Shown here: in pieces, positions 15,677 to 24,572 of the stretch
How the letters are laid out: the number at the start of each line of letters is the position of its first letter
How positions within the stretch are numbered: the stretch's first letter is position 1
Position numbers and translations under genes: made by a program
Notes under the pieces: generated by a model
Seen by the model: the letters and a program-made list of their open reading frames with translations, nothing else
What the model was told of the DNA's origin: nothing
Databases searched by the model: none
Source of the DNA: Caryophanales bacterium UBA4100
GTDB taxonomy: Bacteria; Bacillota; Bacilli; Paenibacillales; UBA4045
Length of the DNA: 62,516 bases
Direction: 5' to 3'
NCBI GenBank assembly: GCA_002383285.1
Contig: DFXU01000050.1
Coordinates: 25,838 to 88,353, forward strand

Positions 15677-17131
15677 ATGTATGTAAGCGAAAGAAGGGTA
15701 AACAGCCTTATGGGATTCCGAGGATTGATTGGTCCTGCTCTTGCTATAATCATTCCATACCTGCTCTTTGAAGCATTGCGTTTAGGGTATTTGGAGAATG
15801 GGATTTATGCTATGCCCCAAGGACACTTCTATATTGTAAGCTCTGTTGCTATCTTATCTATGATCATTGCTATTGCAGTTGGAGTAGCGGGACGTAGATT
15901 AAGGAATATTAAGATTAGCTTTCTGTCACTATCCTTTATTTCGTTAGCGGGCTTATTCTCGATTCACGGCTTATCTACTCCTAATTTCCTTATGCATGCA
16001 AGTCACTTGCCACCGATAGCTGCATCGCTCAGTGTTTTACTTGCTTCCTTCTGGCTCTGGTTATCTTCATTATCTTCAGATCACAAGCTAGTCATATTCT
16101 TATCGATGGGGCAGAATTTTTTAGTGCCAGTGTGGACTATTCTCTTAATCCTATTTGGTATTATAGGTATGCAATACCCGGAGATCGTAGATTTTATTCC
16201 GCTGAATGAGAACCCGCTCAAGGGTACTGTTGCTGTTATTACTTTATTATTCAACGCTCTAGCCATATATCGTTATTATCAATCCTATCGGTTTTCTAGA
16301 TTTCCCTTGCAAATACATATCATCTATAGCGCTTGTTGGTTTATAGTTGCTCAAATTATTATGGTACTGGGAAATTTGTGGCAGCTTAGCTGGTGGCTTT
16401 ATCATTTTCTGTTATTAGCTTCTACGATTAGTATGATCATAGGATTAATTCGACAGAATAACGGGAATAAATCGATTGTGTTGGCCTTAAAGGCGATGTT
16501 CACCACAGATCCAATAGAGAAGGTTACTAATAGTTTATCACCGAGTGTAAAAGCGTTAATATTAGCTACAGAGACAAGAGATAGTTATACGAGTGGACAT
16601 AATTTGCGTGTCACATTGTACGCTCTACAGCTTGCTAGAGAACTAAACGTTCAGCCTGAACAATTACGTGCACTGGCGCAAGGTGCAATCGTTCATGATG
16701 TTGGGAAAATCAATGTCCCTGATGCTATATTGAATAAACCCGGAAAGCTGACGAGTGAAGAGAGGCTGAATATAGAGCAGCATCCGGTTAAAGGATATGA
16801 GATGTGCAGAACGCTTGGCTTCATGATGGATGAGCTAGGAATTATTCGCTCGCACCATGAGCGTTGGGATGGAACAGGCTATCCGGATCAATTAAAGGGT
16901 GAGGACATTCCGATATTGGCGAGGATAGTAGCGGTTGCGGACGTGTATGATGCATTAACCTCTAATAGAGCGTACCGTCAAGCCTGGTCACATCAAGAGG
17001 TAATACAGCTGCTAGCCAAGGGAAAGAATAGCCATTTCGACGAGCGCTGTGTAGATGCATGGATACGATTATGCGATCGACAGCCGGCAGCTTATATGCA
17101 AGTTTCTATGAATGCTAAACTAGCATATTAA
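15677..17131 (+). CDS. Membrane HD-GYP domain protein (putative c-di-GMP phosphodiesterase)
   Basis: About seven or eight hydrophobic helices in residues 10-265 form an uncharacterised membrane sensor. An HD-GYP domain (about 290-465) follows. Its key residues are all visible: ATETRD, SGHNLRVT, IVHDVGKINVPD, EQHPVKGYEM, SHHERWDGTGYPDQLKG and VADVYDALTSNRAYR. HD-GYP proteins break c-di-GMP down to pGpG or GMP, so this opposes the GGDEF protein at 7533. The first ATG (15677) has a poor ribosome site. An alternative ATG at 15710 follows GAAGGG by 11 nt. Confidence 0.88.
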   Translation: MYVSERRVNSLMGFRGLIGPALAIIIPYLLFEALRLGYLENGIYAMPQGHFYIVSSVAILSMIIAIAVGVAGRRLRNIKISFLSLSFISLAGLFSIHGLSTPNFLMHASHLPPIAASLSVLLASFWLWLSSLSSDHKLVIFLSMGQNFLVPVWTILLILFGIIGMQYPEIVDFIPLNENPLKGTVAVITLLFNALAIYRYYQSYRFSRFPLQIHIIYSACWFIVAQIIMVLGNLWQLSWWLYHFLLLASTISMIIGLIRQNNGNKSIVLALKAMFTTDPIEKVTNSLSPSVKALILATETRDSYTSGHNLRVTLYALQLARELNVQPEQLRALAQGAIVHDVGKINVPDAILNKPGKLTSEERLNIEQHPVKGYEMCRTLGFMMDELGIIRSHHERWDGTGYPDQLKGEDIPILARIVAVADVYDALTSNRAYRQAWSHQEVIQLLAKGKNSHFDERCVDAWIRLCDRQPAAYMQVSMNAKLAY

Positions 17132-17294
17132 TATACAGTAATACTAAGAATATGGGCGGATTACCTATTTTCCTTGAACAATTCGCACGAATATTATCGT
17201 TTTTGGATTATTCTGAATATTTCATTTATTGATGCTTTGATCTATACTAAAAGCAACAAAACGATAGCTATACACACTGTTTATCTTTCAGTAT

Positions 17295-17370
17295 CAGGCG
17301 AAATAGGGTGACATTCAAGCCATCGTTAAACGATGTAGCTATTCACCACAATATTTATATTGGTCGCCTG
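17295..17370 (+). ncRNA. Predicted three-way-junction RNA, leader of an orphan transcription unit
   Basis: CAGGCGA (17295-17301) pairs with TCGCCTG (17364-17370) and encloses three helices: AATAG/CTATT (17302/17339), CATCG-TTAAA-CGATG (17321-17335) and CAATA-TTTA-TATTG (17349-17362). An alternative GGTGA/TCACC pairing (17307/17343) competes with the second helix, so the fold could switch. A TATACT-like -10 lies at 17243. The unit runs to a strong terminator at 17698 and carries only tiny ORFs. I do not recognise it as a known riboswitch class, and it lacks tRNA features despite being 76 nt long. The 17132-17928 gap otherwise holds no gene. Confidence 0.4.
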
Positions 17371-17550
17371 TAACTGATGATAATATAACCTTGTATCTGA
17401 GAGGAGATAGTCCAGTGGAATAAGTTAGCGATGCATGCTAGAATCAGTTGGAAGACAAGAAGAAGAGGGAGTGACAACCTATTCTCGAACTGTGGGCATG
17501 CGGGAACTCAGCGGGTTTAGTATCATGGATACAGAGTGGATTTATGGAAT

Positions 17551-17682
17551 ATGATAGCATTTGGTTTATGTAAGAAGGATAGACTTTCTGGTAGTACGGC
17601 ATGCTTGACATGTCTGGAACAAGAATCTGAATATAAGACGTGCTGTGCATGTTGGAGAAAGGAACGGGAAGTATACAAGTGA
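17551..17682 (+). CDS. Possible Cys-rich mini-protein, 43 aa, or relic of a longer gene
   Basis: The ORF begins MIAFGLCKKD and has two closely spaced cysteine pairs, ACLTC and CCAC, plus a basic tail, like a tiny zinc ribbon. The ribosome site is weak. The same frame is open upstream from an ATG at 17431 except for one TAG at 17518-17520, and the upstream part also carries a Cys-His (SNCGHAG). It may be half of an interrupted 83-residue gene. It sits in the orphan RNA unit before the terminator at 17698. Confidence 0.3.
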   Translation: MIAFGLCKKDRLSGSTACLTCLEQESEYKTCCACWRKEREVYK

Positions 17683-17697
17683 ATAGCTTATGTAAGG

Positions 17698-17736
17698 AAT
17701 AACCTCCGTTTATTGAATAAACGGGGGTTATTTGTG
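17698..17736 (+). terminator. Strong intrinsic terminator of the orphan unit
   Basis: AATAACCTCCGTTTAT pairs with ATAAACGGGGGTTATT (16 bp, one wobble) around a 3-nt loop, followed by TGTGTC. It lies 15 nt after the small ORF and over 560 nt from the HD-GYP stop, so it most likely ends a separate transcript. The stretch from 17737 to 17928 before the chemoreceptor holds only AT-rich sequence. Confidence 0.75.
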
Positions 17737-17928
17737 TCTATACATGTAAGTAAGACTGACTAAAATCGGATTACAATTGTCAAATACATAAATTTGTCAA
17801 AGATAAAACGGTTACATCAAATATTTATGAGCAAATAAAGAAATAAAACTAGCTTCACGTCAAATTGATGTTACAATTTATAACATGGATCATCATAAGG
17901 TGACATAATAAGTTGTGGGGTGATTGCT

Positions 17929-20148
17929 ATGTTTGGTTGGATTGGGATGAAGTTGGGCTTACCTCTATGGTGGTCATATCGTTTGAATGCACGCTTGAAG
18001 CCAGACGTAGAGCACATCTTTGAGGGCATTGCTCAGACGCGTGTTGATACCTTGGTCGAATGGACAACAGAATATTGGGGACATCTTGATAGACTATTAG
18101 AGCACCTGCAATCCATACAAACATCCGGTAGTTTATCAGAAGGAGTAGTTACTAGTATATGGGACAAGCTGTTCACGGCAACCCATAATCGTGCGTCAAG
18201 CTTGTCTGAAATCTTCTTGCTAGATAGAGAAGGTACCGTTCGATATTCAACTTACCCTGCACATCTCGGGAGAAATTATGATCAGAGCAGCTTGCTATCG
18301 TCAGGCTTGTTATATGCTCGCGAAGGGCAAGGGCGCAAATGCCTGTTTGGACCGTATGGGGATCCGCTCACGCTATCGATCGGGCCAAGCACATCTTCCT
18401 TTCATGATAAGATGACTTTGCTGTTCATTGTCCCCATTATGGAGAATGATCAATATAGTGGAGCTCTATGTGGGAGAGTACCTAATGATGTAATCGGTGA
18501 TTTGATTCAGAGGGAATCCGGACACGTATATCCAGACTCTGGTGATAATTATATATTCATGGCTAAATCCAAGCTTAATAATCACATTCAGCCGGGAACA
18601 GCGCTGTCGCGGAGTAGATTTGAGGATCGAACTTTTACGCATGGCGATAATCTCAAGGATGGCGTACGTACAGACTGGGGCGTTGTTTCGATTAAGGAGC
18701 ATACAGAGCTTGAAATTATATTTACCGATCCAGCAACTCAGCAGCTACATCCAGGTGTAGCGAGGACGATTAAGAATGGTAACAATCTATTCGTAGAATT
18801 CCCGGGTTATTCAGATTACCGACATATTCCGGTTATTGGTAAAGGGGTTACTTTTCAGCTTCCAAATTGTCCGGATGTATGGGGTATGATGTGTGAGGGT
18901 GATCTTGAGGAGGTATATCGTATACGAGGTTTGGGCTGGCGTATGCTTAGGCTCTATCTTCCGTTGCTGTTAATATCATCTCTTCTTCTATCGGTATCTG
19001 TATTCGGACTCATGTATCAACAGGTAAGTCAGATGATTGCAGCATTGAGTGTCGGCGCACTATCTGCAGCATTCGGCCTCATCATCGCAAGGGTACTGCA
19101 CAATAAGGGAACTCATCGTCATATTGTTCACTTGGAACAGATTAATCGGTTTATCCGAATTAATGCGGAGGGTAAAGGTGATTTAACGCAACGACTAATC
19201 CCGTCAGAATTCGATAATGATGAGTCTCAAGAGCTTGCCAAATGGATAAACAATATGATTGATTCCCTAGAAGGTATTATGGTGCAGGTGAAGCAAGCGG
19301 CAGCAGACGTTCAAGCTAACCAACAGATGCTTGATCAATCTACAGGCAGCAGTGTAGGTTCAACGGAACGAATGAGTAACAGAATTAATGATATGATACG
19401 AAGTATTCGAAGCCAACTGAAGGATATTGATTTGGCTAAGGATGTCGTTGATGAGATGAAGGTCACATTGAGTCAACTGGAGAACAAAGCTTCAGAGCAG
19501 ATTGGTGTAGCGCAGGATGAAGTGGAACGAATTGGAGATAAGATGTCCCAGATCTCCTCCAAGGTTGCCGAAACGAATGAAACGATAATTACTTTCATGG
19601 ATACGACTAAGCAAATTCAATCTGTGCTGCAAGTCATTGATGAAATTTCTACTCGAACTAATCTGTTAGCATTGAATGCTTCGATTGAAGCGGCGAGGGT
19701 AGGGGAGCATGGGCGTGGTTTCGCGGTGGTTGCTGGTGAGATAAGGAAGCTGGCAGATCTAACCCGCAAATCAACAGAGGAGATTCATGGGACGGTGGAC
19801 CAAATCTACATAAATGCCCAAGAAGCCATATCCTCGATGGAGGAAGGAACGCGAGTGGTCGCGGAAGGAACGCAGCTTGTAGCGGCAACGACAGTTATTC
19901 TGAATGAAGCCAATGCAGAAGATTCGTTGAAGACGCAGGTCGTTGATGATGTTGTAATATTGATGGAGAAAATCGCTAATGTGAGTAAAGACAACCGCAG
20001 AATCTCGAGTGAGGTAGAGTCTAAAGTTAAGGAGCTGCTCGCTGAGATTCTAAACTCTCGACGAACATCTACTCAGGTTGTGGCCATTACCGACTTCCTG
20101 CAGCAGCTGGTGAATCAATTCCAGCTGACGGATTCGCGTAAGAGGTAG
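17929..20148 (+). CDS. Methyl-accepting chemotaxis protein with unusual membrane layout
   Basis: Start chosen at ATG 17929 behind GTGGGGTGA rather than the GTG at 17920. Residues 1-335 look like a double-Cache-type sensor (with DREGTVRYSTYP and FIVPIMENDQYSGAL) but are not preceded by a convincing membrane helix. The only two helices lie close together (about residues 344-393). A HAMP-like region and the MCP signalling domain follow, with the hairpin tip IDEISTRTNLLALNASIEAA. If this is right, both ends are cytoplasmic and the ligand is sensed inside the cell. There is no CheR-tethering pentapeptide at the C-terminus. Monocistronic. Confidence 0.85.
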   Translation: MFGWIGMKLGLPLWWSYRLNARLKPDVEHIFEGIAQTRVDTLVEWTTEYWGHLDRLLEHLQSIQTSGSLSEGVVTSIWDKLFTATHNRASSLSEIFLLDREGTVRYSTYPAHLGRNYDQSSLLSSGLLYAREGQGRKCLFGPYGDPLTLSIGPSTSSFHDKMTLLFIVPIMENDQYSGALCGRVPNDVIGDLIQRESGHVYPDSGDNYIFMAKSKLNNHIQPGTALSRSRFEDRTFTHGDNLKDGVRTDWGVVSIKEHTELEIIFTDPATQQLHPGVARTIKNGNNLFVEFPGYSDYRHIPVIGKGVTFQLPNCPDVWGMMCEGDLEEVYRIRGLGWRMLRLYLPLLLISSLLLSVSVFGLMYQQVSQMIAALSVGALSAAFGLIIARVLHNKGTHRHIVHLEQINRFIRINAEGKGDLTQRLIPSEFDNDESQELAKWINNMIDSLEGIMVQVKQAAADVQANQQMLDQSTGSSVGSTERMSNRINDMIRSIRSQLKDIDLAKDVVDEMKVTLSQLENKASEQIGVAQDEVERIGDKMSQISSKVAETNETIITFMDTTKQIQSVLQVIDEISTRTNLLALNASIEAARVGEHGRGFAVVAGEIRKLADLTRKSTEEIHGTVDQIYINAQEAISSMEEGTRVVAEGTQLVAATTVILNEANAEDSLKTQVVDDVVILMEKIANVSKDNRRISSEVESKVKELLAEILNSRRTSTQVVAITDFLQQLVNQFQLTDSRKR

Positions 20149-20184
20149 CTTCGCTTTCCTAAACTCATAACAATAGTGTTAATC

Positions 20185-20231
20185 AGAACGAGGCTGCTCT
20201 ATGTCCACTAGACATAGGCAGCCTCGTTCTT
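20185..20231. terminator. Bidirectional terminator between the chemoreceptor and MFS genes
   Basis: AGAACGAGGCTG plus CTATGTC pairs with GACATAG plus CAGCCTCGTTCT, about 20 bp with one bulge around a CACTA loop. It serves the convergent genes ending at 20148 and 20252. Confidence 0.85.
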
Positions 20232-20251
20232 GTATGTGTTAACTGCTCGAA

Positions 20252-21733
20252 TTAACCATGCATCATAATAGGAACCTCAGCATCGGTCGATAGCTCTCCA
20301 TCTGAAGCTAACTTCTTAGGCTTTGTTAACAGGAATGCAAGGGACATACCTATAATTGCGATGCCTACTAGCACCAAGAATGTCTCACTATAGGAGGATG
20401 CCCACATTTCAAGAGGGGATTTGATGCCTTCTCCGGCGTGAAATGTAAATCGATTCGTCAGGATGGTTGCGAGCCCGGCAATCGCGAAGGAGGCCATAAC
20501 CTGCTGCGCGGCATTCGTAAGAGAAGTGACTCGGCCAACTAAATTCTGTGGTGCTGATTGAATGAGATGGGTATTGAGCGGCATCATGGATAAACCCATT
20601 CCGGCACCAATCAATGAAAGAGGTAGCATCAATGATGATATTCCATCCTCAGCCCCAATGCGCGTTATCATAAAGGCTGCTATCGTAAGCAGCGCCATAC
20701 CTGATATGACTAGCGGCCTCGCGCCAATACGATCGAATAATTTGCCGCTAATCGGCATGAATATTCCCGCAGCAATTGCTTGTGGAAGCATAATCAATCC
20801 TGTCTCGAAGGCGCTGTATCCCTTAGCGGTTTGCAGGAAGAGCGGGATTAGGAACATCGTTCCGAATAAGGCTATTTGTGAGATCCATTGAATCACTATA
20901 CCTCGGCTAAAATCCATGGAGCGGAATACTCTTAGCTCTAGCATAGGATGCTTCTGGCGCAGCTCTACTAGAATGAAGATAGCTAATGAAATAACACCCA
21001 CGGTTATGCCTGTGACAGTCTTCACGGAAGTCCAATCATGTCCGCCTTCGCTTACGCCATATGCTAACGAGGCGAATGCAAGTGGTCCGAAGATCATTCC
21101 CCATATATCAAGTCCGGCAACGGTTTGTCTCTGAATGCTTGGTAACGAACGAATACCAATAATGATACCTGCAATACCAATTGGCAGGTTAATGATGAAA
21201 ATCCATTGCCATGCCGCGAAATCCACCAATGCGCCTGCGACGATGGGTCCTAATGCTGGTGCTAATAGAATGGGAATTCCCATCATTCCCATAACAGCTC
21301 CTACCTTACCAGGTGGGCTAAGACGATATGTAAATGCCATTGCGATCGGCATTACCATACCACCGCCAAGACCTTGAAGTACACGATAGATAATAAGCTG
21401 TAACGGGCTAGCTGCAAGTGCGCATAATAATGATCCAATTGTGAATAGAGCTATGGAGATGAGAAAGACCCGTTTGGCCCCGAAGCGATCGGATAGCCAG
21501 CCTGCTAACGGGATTACTGCCGCTTGGGCTAACGCATACCCCGTAACCGTCCACTGTAATAAAGAGAGCGTGCTGTCAAATTCCTTAACCAAGCCTGGTA
21601 GTGCAACGTTCATGGCTGTACCATCAAGGATAACCATGAACAATCCGATAATAATGGCGATAAGTGGTACCAGGATCTCCCTAATGGATTGTGGGGCCTC
21701 ATTTAATTTCCTATTCATAGAGCTTGTCGACAT
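20252..21733 (-). CDS. DHA2 family MFS drug efflux transporter (EmrB/QacA type)
   Basis: The 493 residues contain about 14 hydrophobic helices. Visible family motifs are motif A after helix 2 (GWLSDRFGAKRVFLIS), motif B (YRVLQGLGGG) and antiporter motif C (GIPILLAPALGPIVAG). An Asp in helix 1 (VILDGTAMNVALP) matches motif D1. These are proton-driven exporters of hydrophobic drugs. It is divergent from a TetR regulator, the usual pairing for an inducible efflux pump, and a palindrome lies in the shared promoter region at 21850. Confidence 0.9.
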   Translation of the reverse strand: MSTSSMNRKLNEAPQSIREILVPLIAIIIGLFMVILDGTAMNVALPGLVKEFDSTLSLLQWTVTGYALAQAAVIPLAGWLSDRFGAKRVFLISIALFTIGSLLCALAASPLQLIIYRVLQGLGGGMVMPIAMAFTYRLSPPGKVGAVMGMMGIPILLAPALGPIVAGALVDFAAWQWIFIINLPIGIAGIIIGIRSLPSIQRQTVAGLDIWGMIFGPLAFASLAYGVSEGGHDWTSVKTVTGITVGVISLAIFILVELRQKHPMLELRVFRSMDFSRGIVIQWISQIALFGTMFLIPLFLQTAKGYSAFETGLIMLPQAIAAGIFMPISGKLFDRIGARPLVISGMALLTIAAFMITRIGAEDGISSLMLPLSLIGAGMGLSMMPLNTHLIQSAPQNLVGRVTSLTNAAQQVMASFAIAGLATILTNRFTFHAGEGIKSPLEMWASSYSETFLVLVGIAIIGMSLAFLLTKPKKLASDGELSTDAEVPIMMHG

Positions 21734-21849
21734 GTTCTCATTCTCCTTATTTGTTTATAATTCCTTGACCCAACTATGATTGGGGAGTACAATAGGTTTT
21801 GTTTATAGAGTTAATAATTGTAAGCATGAACTCATTTTTCTGATTTTAA

Positions 21850-21863
21850 CGGACTATTGTCCG
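21850..21863. promoter_or_regulatory. Candidate TetR operator
   Basis: The palindrome CGGAC-TATT-GTCCG lies in the 174-nt gap between the divergent MFS and TetR genes, 44 nt before the chosen TetR start. It is the only clear inverted repeat there. Confidence 0.5.
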
Positions 21864-21907
21864 CTTGTCAAATAAAGATTTTGTTATTGGAAATGAGGTG
21901 TTTTACT

Positions 21908-22540
21908 TTGCGAGAGCGTAAGGAACGTCGTGACTATCAGGAAAATCAGCGTATTATTCTGCAAAGTGCACAGCAGTTATTCGATGCGCATGGAATGGAT
22001 AACGTGAGTATGCGACAGATTGCTCAATTAGCGGGGATTGGTCAAGGAACCTTGTATCGAAGATATGCGCATAAAGGGGAATTATGCCTCGATATCATGA
22101 AGGCGAGTATGTGTCGTATTGTAGATGAGATGCAAGGTTATTTGTATGAGTCTAAAGAACAGACTATTCGTCATAAGCTAGAGAATATTATTGAATTGAT
22201 GTTAGGCTATGTTGAGAATCAGTCCAAGAACTTAAATGCTATAAAAGCGCCAAGCTGTGATGAAAACTTCATAATTTTTTCTACCCCTCTATATAAATCG
22301 ATTCATGCTATACTATGTGGGCTGCTTGAAGAGGCGCTTCAAGAGCAAGGGCGAGCAACACTGGACCCCGTGTATACTGCAGATGCGATCATTGCCATGT
22401 TCGCTCCTCAACTATATGTATATCAACGTAATGTTCGCGGTTATTCCAAGGATGAGATTAGAGAGAATATCAATAGAGTATTCTTAGATCCATTATTCCA
22501 GACTGTTGAGAAAGTTAAAAATTGGAGTGGTGGAGAGTGA
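21908..22540 (+). CDS. TetR/AcrR family transcriptional regulator
   Basis: Start taken at TTG 21908, which has GAGGTG upstream and begins directly at LRERKERRDYQENQRII. Upstream in-frame TTG 21857 and ATG 21894 have poorer ribosome sites. The N-terminal TetR helix-turn-helix is clear (SMRQIAQLAGIGQGTLYRRY, about residues 35-54). The C-terminal half is the helical ligand-binding and dimer domain. It probably represses the divergent MFS pump and itself, with the pump substrate as inducer. Its stop overlaps the start of the long hairpin at 22536. Confidence 0.88.
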   Translation: MRERKERRDYQENQRIILQSAQQLFDAHGMDNVSMRQIAQLAGIGQGTLYRRYAHKGELCLDIMKASMCRIVDEMQGYLYESKEQTIRHKLENIIELMLGYVENQSKNLNAIKAPSCDENFIIFSTPLYKSIHAILCGLLEEALQEQGRATLDPVYTADAIIAMFAPQLYVYQRNVRGYSKDEIRENINRVFLDPLFQTVEKVKNWSGGE

Positions 22541-22648
22541 AATATTGGCTTGCTGCGAGTTTGGGATTTAAGTTCCATCCTCTATATCCCTTATATAATA
22601 AAGGAACTTAAACCCAGCTGTTTGAGCTGAGCAAGACAATATTTCACT
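22536..22648. repeat. 113-nt imperfect inverted repeat in the leader of the ABC exporter gene
   Basis: The termini AGTGAAATATTG (22536-22547) and CAATATTTCACT (22637-22648) are perfect. Inside them CTTGCT/AGCAAG and GGGATTTAAGTTCC/GGAACTTAAACCC (one unpaired base) pair around an AT-rich loop. No U-tract follows, so it is not a simple terminator. It covers the TetR stop codon and ends 76 nt before the ABC exporter start. It could be a MITE-like element or a structured 5' leader. Confidence 0.6.
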
Positions 22649-22724
22649 AGGAATCCGATCAATTGGCTTTCTCGACAGTCTGATTATTCGCTACTAACTA
22701 ATTATAGGGAGATGCATCATAGAT

Positions 22725-24512
22725 ATGGCTATCAGAAATACTCAATCGCTCGATATCGAGCGATTATTTAATGAGGGAAAACTGTCCAAAGAGAAACCGT
22801 TACGAACACTTCGTTTGTTATATAAAGGACATTATAGTAAGCTGCTCTTGTCTACGCTATTCTTTATTATTAAACATTCGCCTATTTGGGTTATACCTAT
22901 CGTCCTCGCTAACATGATTAATATAGCAAGTGACCCCCAAAATCATAGTTTATCCGAAATTTGGCTCAATCTTGCCGTTCTCTTCATATTCGTCATACAG
23001 AATATTCCAAACCAAGTATTGCATATCAATTTTACTAGTCGTGCCACGCGACAGGTTGAAGCCAGCCTCAGAAGTACGCTCGTTCGTAAATTGCAGCATC
23101 TATCCGTGTCCTATCACAGCGAGCTGAGGTCCGGGAAATTACAAGCGAAGGTACTGCGCGATGTTGAAGCAATTGAGGTGCTATCTAAGCAGATCATATT
23201 CTCCTTTATACCCGCTATGCTGAATGTAATATTTGCTATCTCGTTAACGGCAAGTAAGAGTGTGCTGATGATGAGCTTTTACGTCTTTGTTACACCAGTT
23301 GCTATTCTGATTGTTTATGCCTTTCGTAAGCGGTTAGCTATGCGGAATAGGCAATTCCGTACGGAGATTGAAACGATGTCTGGAGAAGTAGCAGAAACCA
23401 TGGAGATGATACCTGTTACAAGAGCTCATGGATTGGAGGCTGTAGAGATTGCAAAGATTGATACTACGCTTCAGAGCTTGAAGGGCAAAGGGTACAAACT
23501 AGATATAACTGAGGCGTTCTTCGGATCATCAGGGTTTGTTGTTTTCCAATGCTTTCAAGGGATTTGTCTTGGGATAACCTCGTACTTGGCTTTCAATGGC
23601 AAGATGTCGGTTGGAGATATAGCCCTCTACCAAGGTTTATTTGCGGGCATTCTAATGTCGATTTCCCAGATCATCAATGTATACCCGCAGATTGCTAAGG
23701 GATTCGAATCGGTAAATTCCGTCTCAGAGATTTTACTATCTAATGAAACAGAGGAATATGTAGGAAAGCGTAAATTGAAAAATATTGAAGGAAAGCTTAG
23801 CTTTGAGAATGTTCACTTTCACTATCGAGATACAGAGAAGCATGTATTAAGAAGCTTCAATCTGGATGTTAAACCTGGTGAATGCATTGCCTTTGTTGGC
23901 GAATCCGGCGCGGGAAAATCAACGGTGCTAAGCATGGTTGTTGGCTTCTACCGACCGACGGAGGGTCGTATCTTAATTGACGATATTCCTATGGACGATA
24001 TTCATATTCAGAAATTCAGACAGAAGCTTGCGGTTGTGCCTCAGAATACAATTCTATTCTCCGGCTCGATTCGTGACAATATTACTTATGGGCTATCGCA
24101 TATTACAGATGAACAAATCGAACGAGTTATCAAGATGGCCAATCTAGAGGATGTCGTTCGCGAGCTACCAGAAGGTATTGATACAAAGATAGGGGAGCAT
24201 GGAGGTAAGCTGTCTGGTGGTCAACGTCAGCGGATTGCGATTGCTCGAGCTCTTATTCGAGATCCGCAGATCATCATCCTAGATGAAGCGACCTCAGCGC
24301 TAGACAATATCTCAGAATTCCAAGTGCAGAAAGCTATGCGTGAGCTTATTCGTGGACGAACAACCTTCATTGTTGCACATCGTCTATCGACCATACGTGA
24401 TGCTGACCGGATCGTAGTGATGAACAAGGGGATTTGTGTAGAGGTTGGTACTTATGAAGAGCTGATGGAGAAGAAGGGCGAGTTCTATCAATTGAAACAA
24501 ATGCAAGCATAG
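22725..24512 (+). CDS. ABC exporter, fused membrane and ATPase half-transporter
   Basis: Residues 1-340 hold six membrane helices of the type I exporter fold. Residues 360-595 are the nucleotide-binding domain with Walker A GESGAGKST, a Q-loop (VVPQNTILFSG), signature LSGGQRQRIAIARAL, Walker B IIILDEATSALD and the H-loop VAHRLST. All catalytic motifs are intact. It should act as a homodimer, and relatives export lipids, peptides or drugs. The nearest Shine-Dalgarno (GGGAGA) is about 14 nt from the ATG, which is long. The structured 113-nt repeat lies in its leader. It follows the TetR gene and may belong to the same drug-response group. Confidence 0.9.
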   Translation: MAIRNTQSLDIERLFNEGKLSKEKPLRTLRLLYKGHYSKLLLSTLFFIIKHSPIWVIPIVLANMINIASDPQNHSLSEIWLNLAVLFIFVIQNIPNQVLHINFTSRATRQVEASLRSTLVRKLQHLSVSYHSELRSGKLQAKVLRDVEAIEVLSKQIIFSFIPAMLNVIFAISLTASKSVLMMSFYVFVTPVAILIVYAFRKRLAMRNRQFRTEIETMSGEVAETMEMIPVTRAHGLEAVEIAKIDTTLQSLKGKGYKLDITEAFFGSSGFVVFQCFQGICLGITSYLAFNGKMSVGDIALYQGLFAGILMSISQIINVYPQIAKGFESVNSVSEILLSNETEEYVGKRKLKNIEGKLSFENVHFHYRDTEKHVLRSFNLDVKPGECIAFVGESGAGKSTVLSMVVGFYRPTEGRILIDDIPMDDIHIQKFRQKLAVVPQNTILFSGSIRDNITYGLSHITDEQIERVIKMANLEDVVRELPEGIDTKIGEHGGKLSGGQRQRIAIARALIRDPQIIILDEATSALDNISEFQVQKAMRELIRGRTTFIVAHRLSTIRDADRIVVMNKGICVEVGTYEELMEKKGEFYQLKQMQA

Positions 24513-24513
24513 G

Positions 24514-24559
24514 TAAAAAAAAGTGCCCCGACTCGTCCTTACGACAAGTGGGGCACTTT
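24514..24559 (-). terminator. Terminator between convergent ABC exporter and thioredoxin-fold genes
   Basis: AAAGTGCCCC pairs with GGGGCACTTT, with further pairing inside the loop. On the minus strand it is followed by a run of eight T, so it is strongest for the gene at 24573. It may also stop the exporter transcript. Confidence 0.85.
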
Positions 24560-24572
24560 GGAAGTTTGGAAG

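Noticed and set aside
17295..17370. tRNA-like element, 76 nt with a 7-bp closing stem
   Set aside because: There is no T-loop consensus, no recognisable anticodon arm and no D-arm pattern, so it is not a tRNA.
17298..17380. Possible hammerhead ribozyme from GCGAAATAG and CTGATGA
   Set aside because: The core words are present, but the helices required in either permuted order do not form. CAGGCGA/TCGCCTG pairs much better and is incompatible.
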